Below are positions 45,601 to 56,895 of a stretch of DNA of 64,000 bases, one piece after another. This stretch comes from Sternotherus odoratus. Lineage: Eukaryota; Chordata; Testudines; Kinosternidae. The notes under the pieces were generated by a model. It was not told the DNA's origin and did not search any database. It was given only the letters and a program-made list of their open reading frames with translations. The position numbers and the translations under genes are program-made. Position 1 is the first letter of the stretch, and each line of letters opens with the position of its first letter. Location: positions 140,481,259 to 140,545,258 of the forward strand of contig JAVMKO010000003.1 in NCBI GenBank assembly GCA_032164245.1, read 5' to 3'.

Positions 45601-48600
45601 AGTGTATATATTTTTATAAGGAGGGAATGGAAGTCTAGATGCATCAAAAGAAATATCAACATCCACTTGCTTTCTGTGATGTATGTCACTATTATGGTTG
45701 TTTTCTGTGCAGTGCCCCATAAATACCTAGGACTCTGGTGTTCTGCTAGAGGCAGCTGGTATTTTGTGTTCATTTCAGATGCAGCTCTTACAGAGGAGAT
45801 ATACCTGTCCTCTCTTGTGAAGACTAGTTTTCTCCTCTCTTGTTTTCTAAAATAAAATTCATTCTGAGAAAGTATGTTTGCTCCACACATATAAAAATGT
45901 AACACTTTCTTCTCTTGATTTTCCTTAACACATCTGTCTTTACTGTATTTTTCATTTCTAGTTTTCTGTCTACCGTGTCAGAGTGCCAGAGCAAGCCATC
46001 TAGACACAAGCACATCATGGCAATAATACGTCATGTTTTGTGGGAGCTGCACTATTCCACTTTGCCTCACATGGAAGAGGGAGACTAACCATGACTGACA
46101 CATTCTTCAAGATTGCCAGACACACCAGAAACAATCTTCTTATTTTATCTAATCGTGATTTTTTTAGGGGTTAGTGCGGGGTGGGTTTGTTTGTCGTTCA
46201 AACAGTTGTTTGGCCTGTTAGGAAGGTTAAGACTCCATAGTTGTGTTTTGTTTTTTTTTAATTACAGATATTAAATAAAAACGTGAGTGTCCATGGTAGA
46301 CAACAGGGTGATTCCCCTGTTGTCCCATAAAGCATGCATCTTTTGGGTAGAAATATGTAAACTGAGGAATAATGTCTGGCAGTGTTACTAAGAGGCACCA
46401 ACTCAAAACTCTCCAAAGCATAAAAAAGAAAATTCAGAAGAACTGCACTTGGGATTAAATCCTGACCCCATTGTAGTCAGTTAGAATTTTGTCACTGACA
46501 GTCAAAATTCCCTACCTTGTTTTCTACTTAGCTTCAGATGAATCTCAGCTGTAAAGTCATGGTCCAGAGCAAAGTTTCACCAACATTCAGTTGTGTTCAC
46601 ATCCAGGGATTTGATTGGGGCCTCTCTCTCCTATTAACAATAACCAAACAAACTGTTTTTAAAAATTTATGGATGGCTGAAATAAGATCCGGAAGACACT
46701 TAAAATCACCCACCATTTGAAACACAAAATGTATGAAGCAACTGAACATAAAATGGAGAAAACTAATGTATTTTTTAAAAGTAACTAAATGAATTTATTT
46801 AATGTGGAAATGTAAGACTGTAATTGGTGTGTGCTTGACTTAAAACATTTAAAGAAAAAGTAGCGAGGCATGTACTGCAGAATTAAAACAAAACACAGAT
46901 TAAAAGAATTTGCAAACAAATATAAGATGGGGGGAAAGTAAGTCAAATTTTGGACCAGCAAGTCTGACAATACCCCTTTAATCTTCAGAATGGAAATTAG
47001 GGGCATCCAGATTGCTTGGTACAAAATCTGTTATTCCCTCAGTGGCACAGAACAGATCCTTTAAGGAACACATATTGCAGAAATGTCAAGGCTTGTTAGC
47101 CAGTCAAAAGGGTTACAGCAAAAATACAGTTCCCCCCGTTTCAAAACACTCCTTAGTATTTTACAAAATAAACACTTCCCCCCCACACACACTGCCCCTT
47201 TTCCCCAAATTTTCAAATGCTTATGAAAAGAAAACAGATGAGATTGCATCTGGTTTGTCTATGGCGCCATTTGTTGCTATAGGGAGACTGCTTGAAAAAG
47301 GTGATGAGTGGTAAGTTGGTGACTGATATTAATAAAGAGACAATAGACAAACTGCTCCCAATGTTACGGTTAACCCTTTGGTGAGCAAGCCTTAGTCGCT
47401 CCCTCTGCTTCTCTTGTAAAATGGTGATTACCTTAAATCTCCCCACACAGTTGTTAGTTGTTCCCCCTCCAAGATGTTTAACATTTTTCTCATTTTAGTT
47501 TCCAAGAGTAGTTTGTACGTAAAAACATTTTTGGAAGGGGTAAGGAGAGGAAGAAACCCACTGAAATGTTGTTTTTTCACAATTCAGACCCTTAGGCAGA
47601 ACTGAGCAACATTTCACAGCTTAATGAAAAGGGTGGGTTGTGCCATTAATGTAAGTCAAAACACTAAATTTTGCATTTCTTCCTGAAGGTGTAGGTGGGG
47701 AATGTACAGTTTAATAGCAAAACACTGCCAAGCAAATTATGAATTGAAGCATCAAAATCATTTATTGTAAAGATATGAATTTGCTGAGCCCAAACTTCCC
47801 CCTTTGAGTGCACTTAAAAACGAAAAGAAAAAAGTCCACATTAAAAAATGACTTGTAGTTTCCTAATGAGCACATCACTTTACTTAATTAAATATTACTT
47901 TCAAAGTTTCAGCCACAATAGCTCTTCTCCCTTGCCAGTTGTGGTAAGAAAGAAAAACTGAATGAGGACATCAATTGAATAACTAACATTGATGTTCATG
48001 CCAAGTGTCTCCAGCCCTACCAAGTCTCTATCATTTGGTGAGAGACCTCCCTTGTTTTGGACTCATTTTCAGGTAGTTTTCAAAGTACAGAATTCCTGAT
48101 GAAAAAACTTTTGTGTGTTTCAGTGAGACATTTAAATCCTTAAGATCTCAGGTAGGAAAATTGATTCAGAAATAAATCAATTATGGGCACAAATCAAACC
48201 CGATTACTACCGGATTTCTGCCCTCTGTTACAGGCACGGGTAATCAGATTTAAGAATCAAATCACACAACATTTTATGGTGATTAATTGTACCTGCCAAA
48301 AGGCGCCACCCTTCTGAAAACATGGCCATCTCAGTCCAGCTTTTTAAGAATCTTATGTACTGAAATAATCATAAATGTATAGGTGAACTTCTTTTCCTCA
48401 CCTTTTCCTTTACTAAACCAATATTTGGCTGTATTCAAATAACTGCTTTTTATGCATGGAATACTGCATAGTCAAGAACTTCTGTATTCAAATGTTTGGG
48501 TTTCCATTGTTCTCCCTGCTATTCTTAATCAAATAACTCCTGCCCATACTGCTTAACAATGGAAAGAAAACAACTCTATTTTCCATACAACAAAAAGACA

Positions 48601-49653
48601 CATTTTAAGGCAGCTCTATCCATAGAGTAAACACATCTTGAATAATAACGGCATTGCAGAACTTTATGCAAATGAAAGTGCAGAGTGAAATACAGTGAGT
48701 AATAATGAGTGTGTGTTCCAAGAAATCAAGATTACCCTACCAGATCCTGCCATTTCTGTTACTTTCAATGCTAACAATTCCTCCATGGAATTGCACCCAA
48801 GCTGCAGAAGAAGCTAGATTGAGCAGTGTGATAGCAGAACAGAGATACAAAGTCTTAGGCTTTGGAGCACAGAAGCCTATATGCTTGGTTCTGTCTCTCA
48901 AGGTACCTTTTGAATTCATCCCTCTTGTTTTTTATTGCGTGAGGATGACTAATGAGCTATTATGACTATAGAGGGCACATTTCTCAGAAATGTGGCCAAA
49001 TCAGACGGCACTGCTTGTTTCACATTTAAAAAGGGCCCTTCAGTCAAGCAATTAATTAGTCATTAAGTTAGCTTTAAAACAACAGGCAATATATATAAAA
49101 CTGTGCTCTTATGCAAATTTGGCCTACAAAGTGTCGAAGTCTGGAGGATTTGACAGGTAATCCCAGGTGTCATTTACTTTAGTTGCAAAACTGGTCTTAG
49201 TTTGGTCCTACAGGAAGTACTGCATTTGCCTTCAAACCAGGTTACAGTGTTGTGTTTCAGTCCTGTTGCTGATATTTGGTCATCTAGTTTGGATGGGACC
49301 AAATGTGTTAGATTATTTTTCTAACCTAGAATCCAACTGATTTCAAGTTGATTGAAAACACAATTCCCAAAGATGGTCAAGATGACTTCATATTCAGGTC
49401 CATAGGCTGGCCTGATCCACAATGGCCAACCAATGTATCCTAGCAAAGGTTTTTGCTGCAACCATTTTTAAACCGAATGTAAAGAGTCCTGTGTGAATGC
49501 GGCATTATTTTCAGCATATCTGACACAATCATCCTTTGTCTTAGGACTTTCAATTTTATTTTATCCTTCATTAACCCAACACAATAACTTTCTCTGAACA
49601 ATGTCTATAGAGGTCATGGAGGTATAACCCATTGGTGAGTGTGTGTTACCGCC
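45601..49653. other. no gene seen; mostly unique DNA
   Basis: About 4 kb. A palindromic-repeat remnant lies at about 46455-46515 (AAATCCTGACCCCATTGTAG). 47,850-48,350 is AT-rich, complex and contains several TAATTR homeodomain-type words; it could be a conserved non-coding element. Frames of up to 154 codons (45441-45905, minus) overlap the MITE and SINE and are not credible genes. Confidence 0.45.
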
Positions 49654-50528
49654 TGTCACAGGGTCGGTCACTCACCCGGCGGCGCCCCCGTCTGGTCGTC
49701 CTGGGAATTAGCTCTTTTGACTCTGGAGCGCCCTCTGCCGGCCGACGTCCGCTTCTTCGCTGGCCCCGTGTCCCTCCCGGACCCCGGGGCCCCTTGCTGA
49801 GGGTGCTGCACCCTGCAGTACCTCCCCTGGTTTTAGGGTCTCCCCTCCCCGGGGAACCCACCATCCACTATCCCCAACTTGCCTCAGAATGTGCCACTGT
49901 CAGTCACTACTTGCCCCTGCTCACTGGGGCGGACTGCAGTATCATGGCTACTCATCACCAGCAAGAAGGGGTTGGCCTACTACAGCTATCACCAGCCCTG
50001 GGCCGCCCCCTGGCAACCCCCAGTACCGCGTGAGTCGGGCCTTCCCTAGGCTCAGCAAGCTGGGGCCTTCTCGCTAGAGCTTAGGCTCCCTGGCTCCCAG
50101 CTGCCTTGCCCTCGCCCTGTCCCAGTCTGGGTACCCCGGTACAGGCCCCATGCAGCCAGGCCCTGTCTCCCTCTGATTACAGAGGAGACTGACTTTAGGC
50201 CCTTGCCTGCACTTGCAGCCTGGGGCTCTCAGGCTAGAGCTTTCCCCAGCTCCTACCGCCTAGCCCCAGCCCTGCACCCAGCCTAGTACCTTCTTTCAGG
50301 CTTCCTGCAGCAGGCCTGTCTCGCTCTGACTGCAGAGGAGACTGCCTCCGCTTCTCTGTCTCCCAGCCCTTATATCCTGGCTGGGAGTGTTTGGGGCGTG
50401 GCCACACAGCTGAACCCAACTCCCAATCAACCTGGGAGTTTGCAGGCTAGCCTCCCAGGCTATTTTAAACCCCTTTTGGGGCTTTTCTAAGCCCCTTCCA
50501 GTAGGGGGCGGGTGGAAACCCCGCCACA
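49654..50528 (-). mobile_element. solo LTR of an LTR retroelement
   Basis: On the minus strand it begins TGTGGCGGGGTTTCC and ends CCTGTGACA, so the inverted TG..CA termini are present. A perfect 5-bp TSD CCGCC flanks it (49649-49653 and 50529-50533). A TATA-like GGATATAAGG on the minus strand lies at 50368-50377, with CpG-rich sequence downstream. No internal gag/pol region is present, so it is a solo LTR left by LTR-LTR recombination. Whether it is Gypsy- or retrovirus-type cannot be told from the LTR. Frames of 60-133 codons inside are not genes. Confidence 0.88.
50368..50377 (-). promoter_or_regulatory. TATA-like box of the solo LTR
   Basis: GGATATAAGG on the minus strand lies about 150 bp from the LTR 5' end, a usual position for an LTR promoter. 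Activity is unknown. Confidence 0.5.
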
Positions 50529-50702
50529 CCGCCCCATTTGTTCTAGACTAGGATTGGTGTCTGTTACAGCTGTAGTTAGAGAATTCGGTCTCTTTAGCTC
50601 AGTGCTTCTCAAATAGTGGGGCGAGGCTCCGTAAAGGGGGGCTCGTTTGACCTCGTCATCTAGATCGGATTCAAGCAGGGAGTCGGTGGGCGGCCGCGGC
50701 GC

Positions 50703-50788
50703 GTGGCACGCCGGGAATGGTAGTCCCTGCGCTCCCCGCCGGGCCCGTTCATTGCGGGTGGCAGGACTCTGTTTCCCGGCGTGCCGCG
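50703..50788. promoter_or_regulatory. paired ZNF143/THAP11-like promoter motifs
   Basis: On the minus strand, GACTACCATTCCCGGCGTGCC (50705-50725) and on the plus strand GACTCTGTTTCCCGGCGTGCC (50765-50785) resemble the ACTACAATTCCCAGCATGC motif bound by ZNF143 and THAP11 in housekeeping promoters. They face each other as an inverted repeat with perfect 13-bp arms (GGCACGCCGGGAA / TTCCCGGCGTGCC), as in bidirectional promoters. The first copy is the closer match. Binding is inferred from sequence only. Confidence 0.5.
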
Positions 50789-50862
50789 GGGCGCTGGGCG
50801 TGTCCGGGTGGGGCAGGGAGCGCGAGGGAAGGCGGCTCAGTGGGTTCAGGCCGCGCTCGGTG

Positions 50863-50893
50863 CCGCCGCCATCGTGGGAGCCGCGCGGTAAGT
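50863..50893 (+). other. first-exon end with splice donor-like site
   Basis: GCCGCCGCCATCGTGGG is followed at 50888 by GTAAGTGCGGG, a near-consensus 5' splice site (exon ends ..CCGCGCG). The Kozak-like context holds GTG where ATG would be expected, so any coding start has been lost or was elsewhere. Confidence 0.4.
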
Positions 50894-51145
50894 GCGGGCC
50901 CAGGTAGGCGGGCCGGGCAGGGGAGCGGAGCCGCGGGCCGGAGCTGGCCTTGGCGCGGCCGGTGGGAGCGGGAGCCGGCCCGTCGCTGCCGCCCGCTGCG
51001 CCCTGACAGGAGGGGGCGCGAAATGTTTTCTTCTTCCTAGGGGGGGCATGACAGAAAATAATTGAGAAGCACTGCTTTAGCTCAAGGTGTAGCAGCTCAT
51101 GCTTTTACCTCTGCAGGTCCCTGGTTCAATCCCAGCGGTATTGGC

Positions 51146-54100
51146 CAAGATGGCAGCTGTCACATGTAACCCTGCTATTTCAAGACCTCCTGCTTGGCAC
51201 ACTTGTTTCCAAATCATCATACAATTTTATTTGCCCATGAATCTTCCCACCCTAGGAACCTCCCTCTTAAACCTGGCTCTACACCTGAGAGCCCATAGGT
51301 GAGAAAAGTGCAATGCTTTGAGGGCAATGCTCGCCTGAGCCAAAGATTACCTGCACAAGAAGGCTAGTAAGGTTATTTTGAAATGGTAGTATTGGGTATT
51401 TCTGAAATACTGTACATGTAAAAACAACTCAGCAGCAGCGAGCGGAAAATATCCCTTGTGTCCCTTTGCTGACAGTGGCCTGAGGTTAGCCACACCGCGT
51501 TAAATTCAGACCACCTTTCTGACTTGATTATCATTATCTCCTGTCTTTTTATCCAGTTTAAAAGTATGGCTTCCTCGCTTACCAAAATGGTGAAATGTTC
51601 ATCTGAATACCTAAATTGGGTCATTTGCACAAGATGGATGTCTCAACGCTACAGCCTCTAAAAACGTCACAGGTGATCAAATGGCCAATGTTCTCATCCT
51701 GTCACACAGAGACCCACGTTTTTATTATGTGCAATTAGCCTTATCCGAGATTTTGAAATATTCCATCTGTCACATGGTATGTGGTTTAGTCTTCGAATCG
51801 ATGTGTAACATGGTGTGTGCTTCTTCAAAAACAGCATTCATGAATTATCTTTGAAGTATTTTTTTAAAATTGGAGCTAACTCCAGATGCAGGATTAAATT
51901 CTTCACTTATATCCACACTAAGGAGCCCCATTATATATCCCACAGTTATTCTGAATATAGCACTTCGCTGGACATCAAGAGGAATTCCTCACACAGAACA
52001 CGTGATTGAAATATATACTGAGAATAAGAACCTCACAGTATGCACCAAAAAAGACAATATGGCAGCAGAAATAGCCTCATCTCTTTCTTACCACAGAAAC
52101 AGCAGCTTTTCTGTAAAACTGGTCTGAACTGAATGGAACATATTTTAGGGCAAAAGTCTCCTTTCCAGGCCACAAAGATTAATCTTATCCACTGACTGTA
52201 GTATAGTTCTTTGGTGTATCTTCTGCACTTATTCTTCACTACAGATAAGATATCTGCTGTGAAAATTTTGCCTTTAATTCTCTCATTCAGTCTTCCAACT
52301 GGCAATTTTATAATCAGCAGCATAAAAGCCACCATCACAAAAGGAATTCTTATCTGGTTTGAAGTTTGACTATGACTACGTGTAGCTAATTCCTAGGGTG
52401 GCAACCAGCAAGAGGGTTAGAGGCAAATTATTTCAATGACATTCTTAGCTAAAGAGACCATAAAGGTTTGACAATATTTACCAAGTTCTTAATTTGCTTG
52501 CTGTGCAAATATGTAACTATTCTCTTCCTAGGCACCCATAGGCTTGAAGAGGAATGTTACTGCTGAAGCAGTCCAGAGTCTAATGCTCTCTGTCTTATGC
52601 CCTTGTATGAGTTCATTAAGTTAATGCAAACTATTCTTTCCTTATAGGTTATTTTATAGAATTCCTAGTGTAAAAGGCCCATTCACTGGTTATGGTAGAT
52701 GTTTACATGCTACTTAAAAGGACAGAAATTGCCCTACTATTTTTTTTCTGTCTTATTTGGTACTTACCATTTTTCTAATGGTTTCATTAACAATAGCAGG
52801 CAGGAAGACTGCAGTTTAACCTAATTTATGTTTAGAAAAAGGAACACTGATTTCCCACAGCTACTCCTTGAATACAGCCTCAAGCCAAGTAACAGTAGCA
52901 AAAACAATGGATGCCTTCCATGTGTGTAACAACATTGTCTAACTAACAACAGGCTCTTCAAAGGAAAGAAACAATCACTTAACATAAGGAAACTTTAGGG
53001 GGGAAAAGCCCCTGATCTGTATCTACACACATGACAACAAAACTACAGTACAGTTGCACAGTGTCAGTCTTCTCCAGGGAACAACTTATCATAATGGTGC
53101 ATGGGTGTGTTCTGGGGCAGATGTAAACAGTGCATCCTTGAGGTCTGGGCCCAGCATGGACAAGGGTACCTGATGCTTGGCCAGAGGTGGCAGGTCTCTA
53201 CAAAATCCTCTTACTTCACTCTAATCTCCTTCCCCTAACCACTAACACACAGGCTGCTGGGGAAGTAAAATAGAACGGGTCAAATTTGTCCCGCCTGATC
53301 TAGTCCAAAAACTGGCATGGACTCAATTATTATGTGCATTACCAAGGGGACTATCACCACAACAGCTGGGCCTGGGAATGACCCTGTGGGGGAGGATGAA
53401 CGGGGGGGAGGAAGTGGAGGAAGGATGCTCTTGTGACTAAAGTTCTGGACTAGAACAAAGGAGATCTGCCCAAAGCAGAAAAATAAGGATCTAGGGAACT
53501 TTTACTGCAAAAGCTTGGTTCTCAGGCACTGGCCTCCTCCCGGCCGCAGAGGTGCTCAACCTCCCACTCTGCCTCCACTCCTATTCCTCATACTCCCTTC
53601 CCCCAGACCTTCACCTTGCCCCTTCCTGCCCCCGCTCTGCTCCACCCAAGGTCCTGCCCCCTCCTCACCCTTACCCCTGCCCCACCCCACAAACTCCCAC
53701 CCCTGTCCCGCCTCTTCCTACCCCTGACCCATCCCCACTCCCCCATCTCCCAGTGCCTGCTGCATACCACAAAACAGCTGATTGCAGCAGGCCAGAGGTT
53801 TTGGGAGAGGAGAGAGAGGCTGGGGGGAGGGAGGGCTGGCTGATGGTGGGTGCTGACGGTGGGACGGTAAGCACGGAATTGGCGCCTATGTGTTGGGTGG
53901 AGGATGAATTTAGGCAATTACAGGTTCAGGTGGCAGCCAAGCAGGAGTTTTGTGGATCATACTGGGACATAGGCTGGGACATATGGGACATAGGCTAAAT
54001 ACCTTTGTGGATCTGGACTTTGGTGTTTATTTTAATACTTTTTCAGATTCAAAGTTCGACAGGTTTACTTCTTACTCTGCACAGCTGGCATTCAAAGCTG

Positions 54101-55934
54101 ATGACACTTGTCTTTTATCACCAGTCAAAAATAGTTTGTTCAATAACATACAAATGACAGCTCAGTCCAAAGCCTGTCATCAAACAGTAGCTGAGGAGAC
54201 TGTAAACGTCCATATGCATTTTATAAAAGGAGAGGATATTTGGGGTTAAGGATTTTTTAGGGGAGAGGGAGGGAGGATTTAGACTATCTGCAGCCCACGT
54301 GACAAATGTATTTAGATAAATCAAAGCATTTTCTACACTTGGTCCCAGTCCTTCACAGGAGTATGCTCATGAAGATCAAAATGAAGTTTAAGGGGAAAAT
54401 GTTGTGAGTTACACAGGATATGGAAGAGATTTTATAAACAAAACTGGATTTGATTAGATTCTATATAAAACCGTATAAAACTCCACTGGCTTAAGTAATG
54501 CTCTGACTTATCTTCCCCTCCTCACACACATCTTTGTATGCTATATGTATTACAAACACACACAATTACATCATCTTGACAATTTTTACCTAACACACAA
54601 AAGACATGCAATCCAGAGAACACAACTGCTATTAAGTAAATAATGTGTACTTGAATTAACAAGAATACTCTACCTATAAAATAACACAGCTTAGGTTCTC
54701 TACTGGTCCTCTAGAGAATCATCCAATTTATGGAACCAGAGAATTAAAGAAAAAGCAATCTTCTAACTCATAAGACTCAAACACACACAACAACATGACA
54801 AACAAGACATTAGAGCTAACCAATGATTGAGGCACGTCCAAGACAACACCAAAAAGTAAGGCAAAACCAAAACGAAATAAGTCTGGAACATTACTGGAAA
54901 TCATTTGGAGAGTTGCTCTTTCATATTAACATTTTTGGCCATTTTACATATTGCTTTGATGTTGATTGGTTTATTATGCGTATTGATAATATCAATAGCT
55001 TACTTGTCTTATCTGCTCCAGAACAGCAGCATTAGTAGACTTCATTAGAGGCACAAAATAGAAAATCCAGATTGTGGTTAATGAAGGATAATGAGTTAAC
55101 ATATAAATATACACACACACATATTGTATCAAAGAAAGAAAAGGGGCCAAATTCTGCTTTTAGTTACACAGCCATAGCTTTCATTGAAGTCAGAATTCTC
55201 ATTGGTTCTCTGTTCATCATATAATGTGCTGAAGGAACACACTACTAGGAGTAAAAGATCTCAGTTAATATGAAGCAATTTATATGCTGATTAACAGCGA
55301 ATGGCCAATATATAGTTGACACACTCCAGACTCTCTTGCCTTTTGATGTTGACTCTCAGAGAACCAGAGCATCTATTTGTATGTTTAGAATTGCAATAAA
55401 AGCCCTGATTTAAAGTTGCTTCTTTCAACACTTTTAAGAGCAGAAGGCTAAAAGGTTCAAAGTGGCTAACTTCTCTTCCAGAGAGTTAGGGTTAAGCAAA
55501 TAAAGTTCCTCAAGCCTCACTAGGCCATTATCAGCAATAAAAACCCACCATATCATGATAAATATGGTAGTATGAAGACAACCAGGCTAAGGAACAGTAA
55601 AAGTTTATCAGGCTGAAGGGAGGAGACCAGTACCTGGTCAGTTTCAGCTCTGATTGATGACAGAAATCTTCAACCTTTATTTTTCTTTCATTGTCCTTTT
55701 CACCTCATTAAAAACACAATTATCAGGGGTATAACAACAGACGGAAAGCCCGAGATGCCAACAGCAGTATTATGAATGGCTTTAACTTGAGGTGTAGAAA
55801 ATTTAAAGAGAGAAAGGCTTGAGTTTGAGTGGTGGAAAGTTCTGCCAGACTTCTATACAAAATAATAGTAACAAGGCGTTGTACTTTCCATAGTTCCTTT
55901 CTGCAAAAATCTCAACTCATGTTATAAACATTAA
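51146..55934. other. no gene seen; mostly unique DNA
   Basis: This is 4.8 kb without a recognised gene. 53540-53760 is a C-rich, strongly strand-asymmetric tract that keeps proline/serine-rich frames open (up to 148 codons). 53850-54010 and 55143-55200 hold remnants of the amniote palindromic repeat (GGGGCCAAATTCTGC..). Short (CA)n runs occur near 54545 and 55112. Confidence 0.45.
53540..53760. repeat. C-rich, strand-asymmetric tract
   Basis: About 220 bp of CCC/CCT/CCA-rich sequence with few purines (for example CCCCACCCCACAAACTCCC). It resembles the GC-rich interior of the DNA elements elsewhere in the window, but no TIRs were found. Confidence 0.6.
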
Positions 55935-56329
55935 GGCCTTGGTTACACTGCCACTTTATAGCACTATATAGCCTCCAGGAGCACTATGACTCTCTACCCG
56001 TCCACACTGGCAAGGCACATATTGCGCTATAAATCCGAGTTTATAGCGCTCGTGGTAATCCACCTCCGCACGGGGAATAAGGGCTGTTGTGCTACCGCTG
56101 TAGCGCTACGGCGCAAATGTGGACACCCACTGCATGTTAATTAGCCTCCAGCCAGACCCATAATTCCCATTCGAGCCACTCTGCTCATCAGTTTCAAACT
56201 CTTCTGTCGCATCCTCAGGTGACCACACGTCGCACCCGCCCTTTAAATTCCCAGGGAAATTTGAAAATCCCCTTCCTGTTTGCTCCAGCCAGGCGTGGAG
56301 TGCTCCTCAGGTAACCATTTTGCTTGGCC

Positions 56330-56895
56330 ATGACTCCACGTGCCATGCCTCCTCACAATAAGTGATCTCCACCGTGATACAATAGCGAGGTGCTGGACCT
56401 CATCAGTTGTTGGGGGGAAGAGGCTCTCCTGTCTCAGCTGCGGTCTAGCTGCAGGAATTACGATACATATGTCCTGATATCACGGGCCATGATGGAGAAA
56501 GGACATGACCGGGACACTCTGCAATGCCGGGCAAAAGTAAAGGAGCTTAGGATTGCCTATCGCAAAGCCCACGACGCAAACAGCCGCTCTGGGGCAGCCC
56601 CGGTGACTTGCAAATTCTACAAGGAGCTGGACGCGATACTTGGTGGTGATCCAACATGCACTCCATTGACCACCAAGGACACTTCTTCCCAGCCCATTAC
56701 TGAAGGGGGGGTGGGAGAGGATGCCGAAGAAGAGGAGGACGGAGAGGAGGAGGAGAACGTGGCAGCGACCCAGGGCATGGAGGAGTCACAGGACACATGC
56801 AGCCAGGAACTCTTCTCAAGCCCGGAGGGTAGCCAGAGCCAGCCACAGCATCCGGCGGTTGTGGGGGGCAGGGCAGCAGCAGCGGATTGCACAGA
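56330..56895 (+). pseudogene. Harbinger ORF1, Myb/SANT-like DNA-binding protein, broken
   Basis: This is the accessory DNA-binding protein that, in this superfamily, helps the transposase enter the nucleus and bind the ends. The likely start is ATG 56330, giving MTPRAMPPHNK. In-frame TGA stops follow at 56363-56365 and 56375-56377. From GTG 56390 the frame is open: VLDLISCWGEEALLSQLRSS, KVKELRIAYRKAHDANSRSG and FYKELDAILGG form the trihelix Myb/SANT-like domain, with its tryptophan and CWGEE signature. Then comes an acidic linker (EEEEDGEEEEN). At 56896 the solo LTR begins, so the rest of the protein is lost. The frame runs on into the LTR to 57142 as a meaningless chimera. The first stop could be CGA to TGA by CpG decay. 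Confidence 0.88.

Larger units (their letters stand above)
50600..51074 (+). mobile_element. non-autonomous hAT carrying a promoter/first-exon-like cargo
   Basis: The ends are CAGTGCTTCTCAAATAG and TAATTGAGAAGCACTG. A perfect 8-bp TSD CTTTAGCT flanks it (50592-50599 and 51075-51082). The interior 50680-51015 is strongly CpG-rich and single-copy-looking, not a minisatellite. It contains paired inverted promoter motifs (50703-50788), a Kozak-like GCCGCCGCCATCGTGG (50863-50878) and a consensus donor GTAAGT at 50888. No transposase is present. The cargo looks like the promoter and first exon of a housekeeping gene. Confidence 0.9.
50578..51145 (+). mobile_element. tRNA-like SINE head, split by a hAT
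   Basis: Removing the hAT and one TSD copy joins CGGTCTCTTTAGCTCAAGG to GTAGCAGCTCATGC, then GGTCCCTGGTTCAATCCC. This gives a box A-like TAGCTCAAGG and a good box B (GGTTCAATCCC at 51121-51131). The layout resembles a tRNA-derived repeat. There is no evidence of a functional tRNA. Confidence 0.5.

Noticed and set aside
50578..51145. A functional tRNA gene
   Set aside because: Box A and box B-like words exist, but no cloverleaf is convincing and a hAT splits the sequence.
53552..53998. A 148-codon proline-rich protein
   Set aside because: The frame is open because of the C-rich tract; the opposite strand is equally open and no motif is present.
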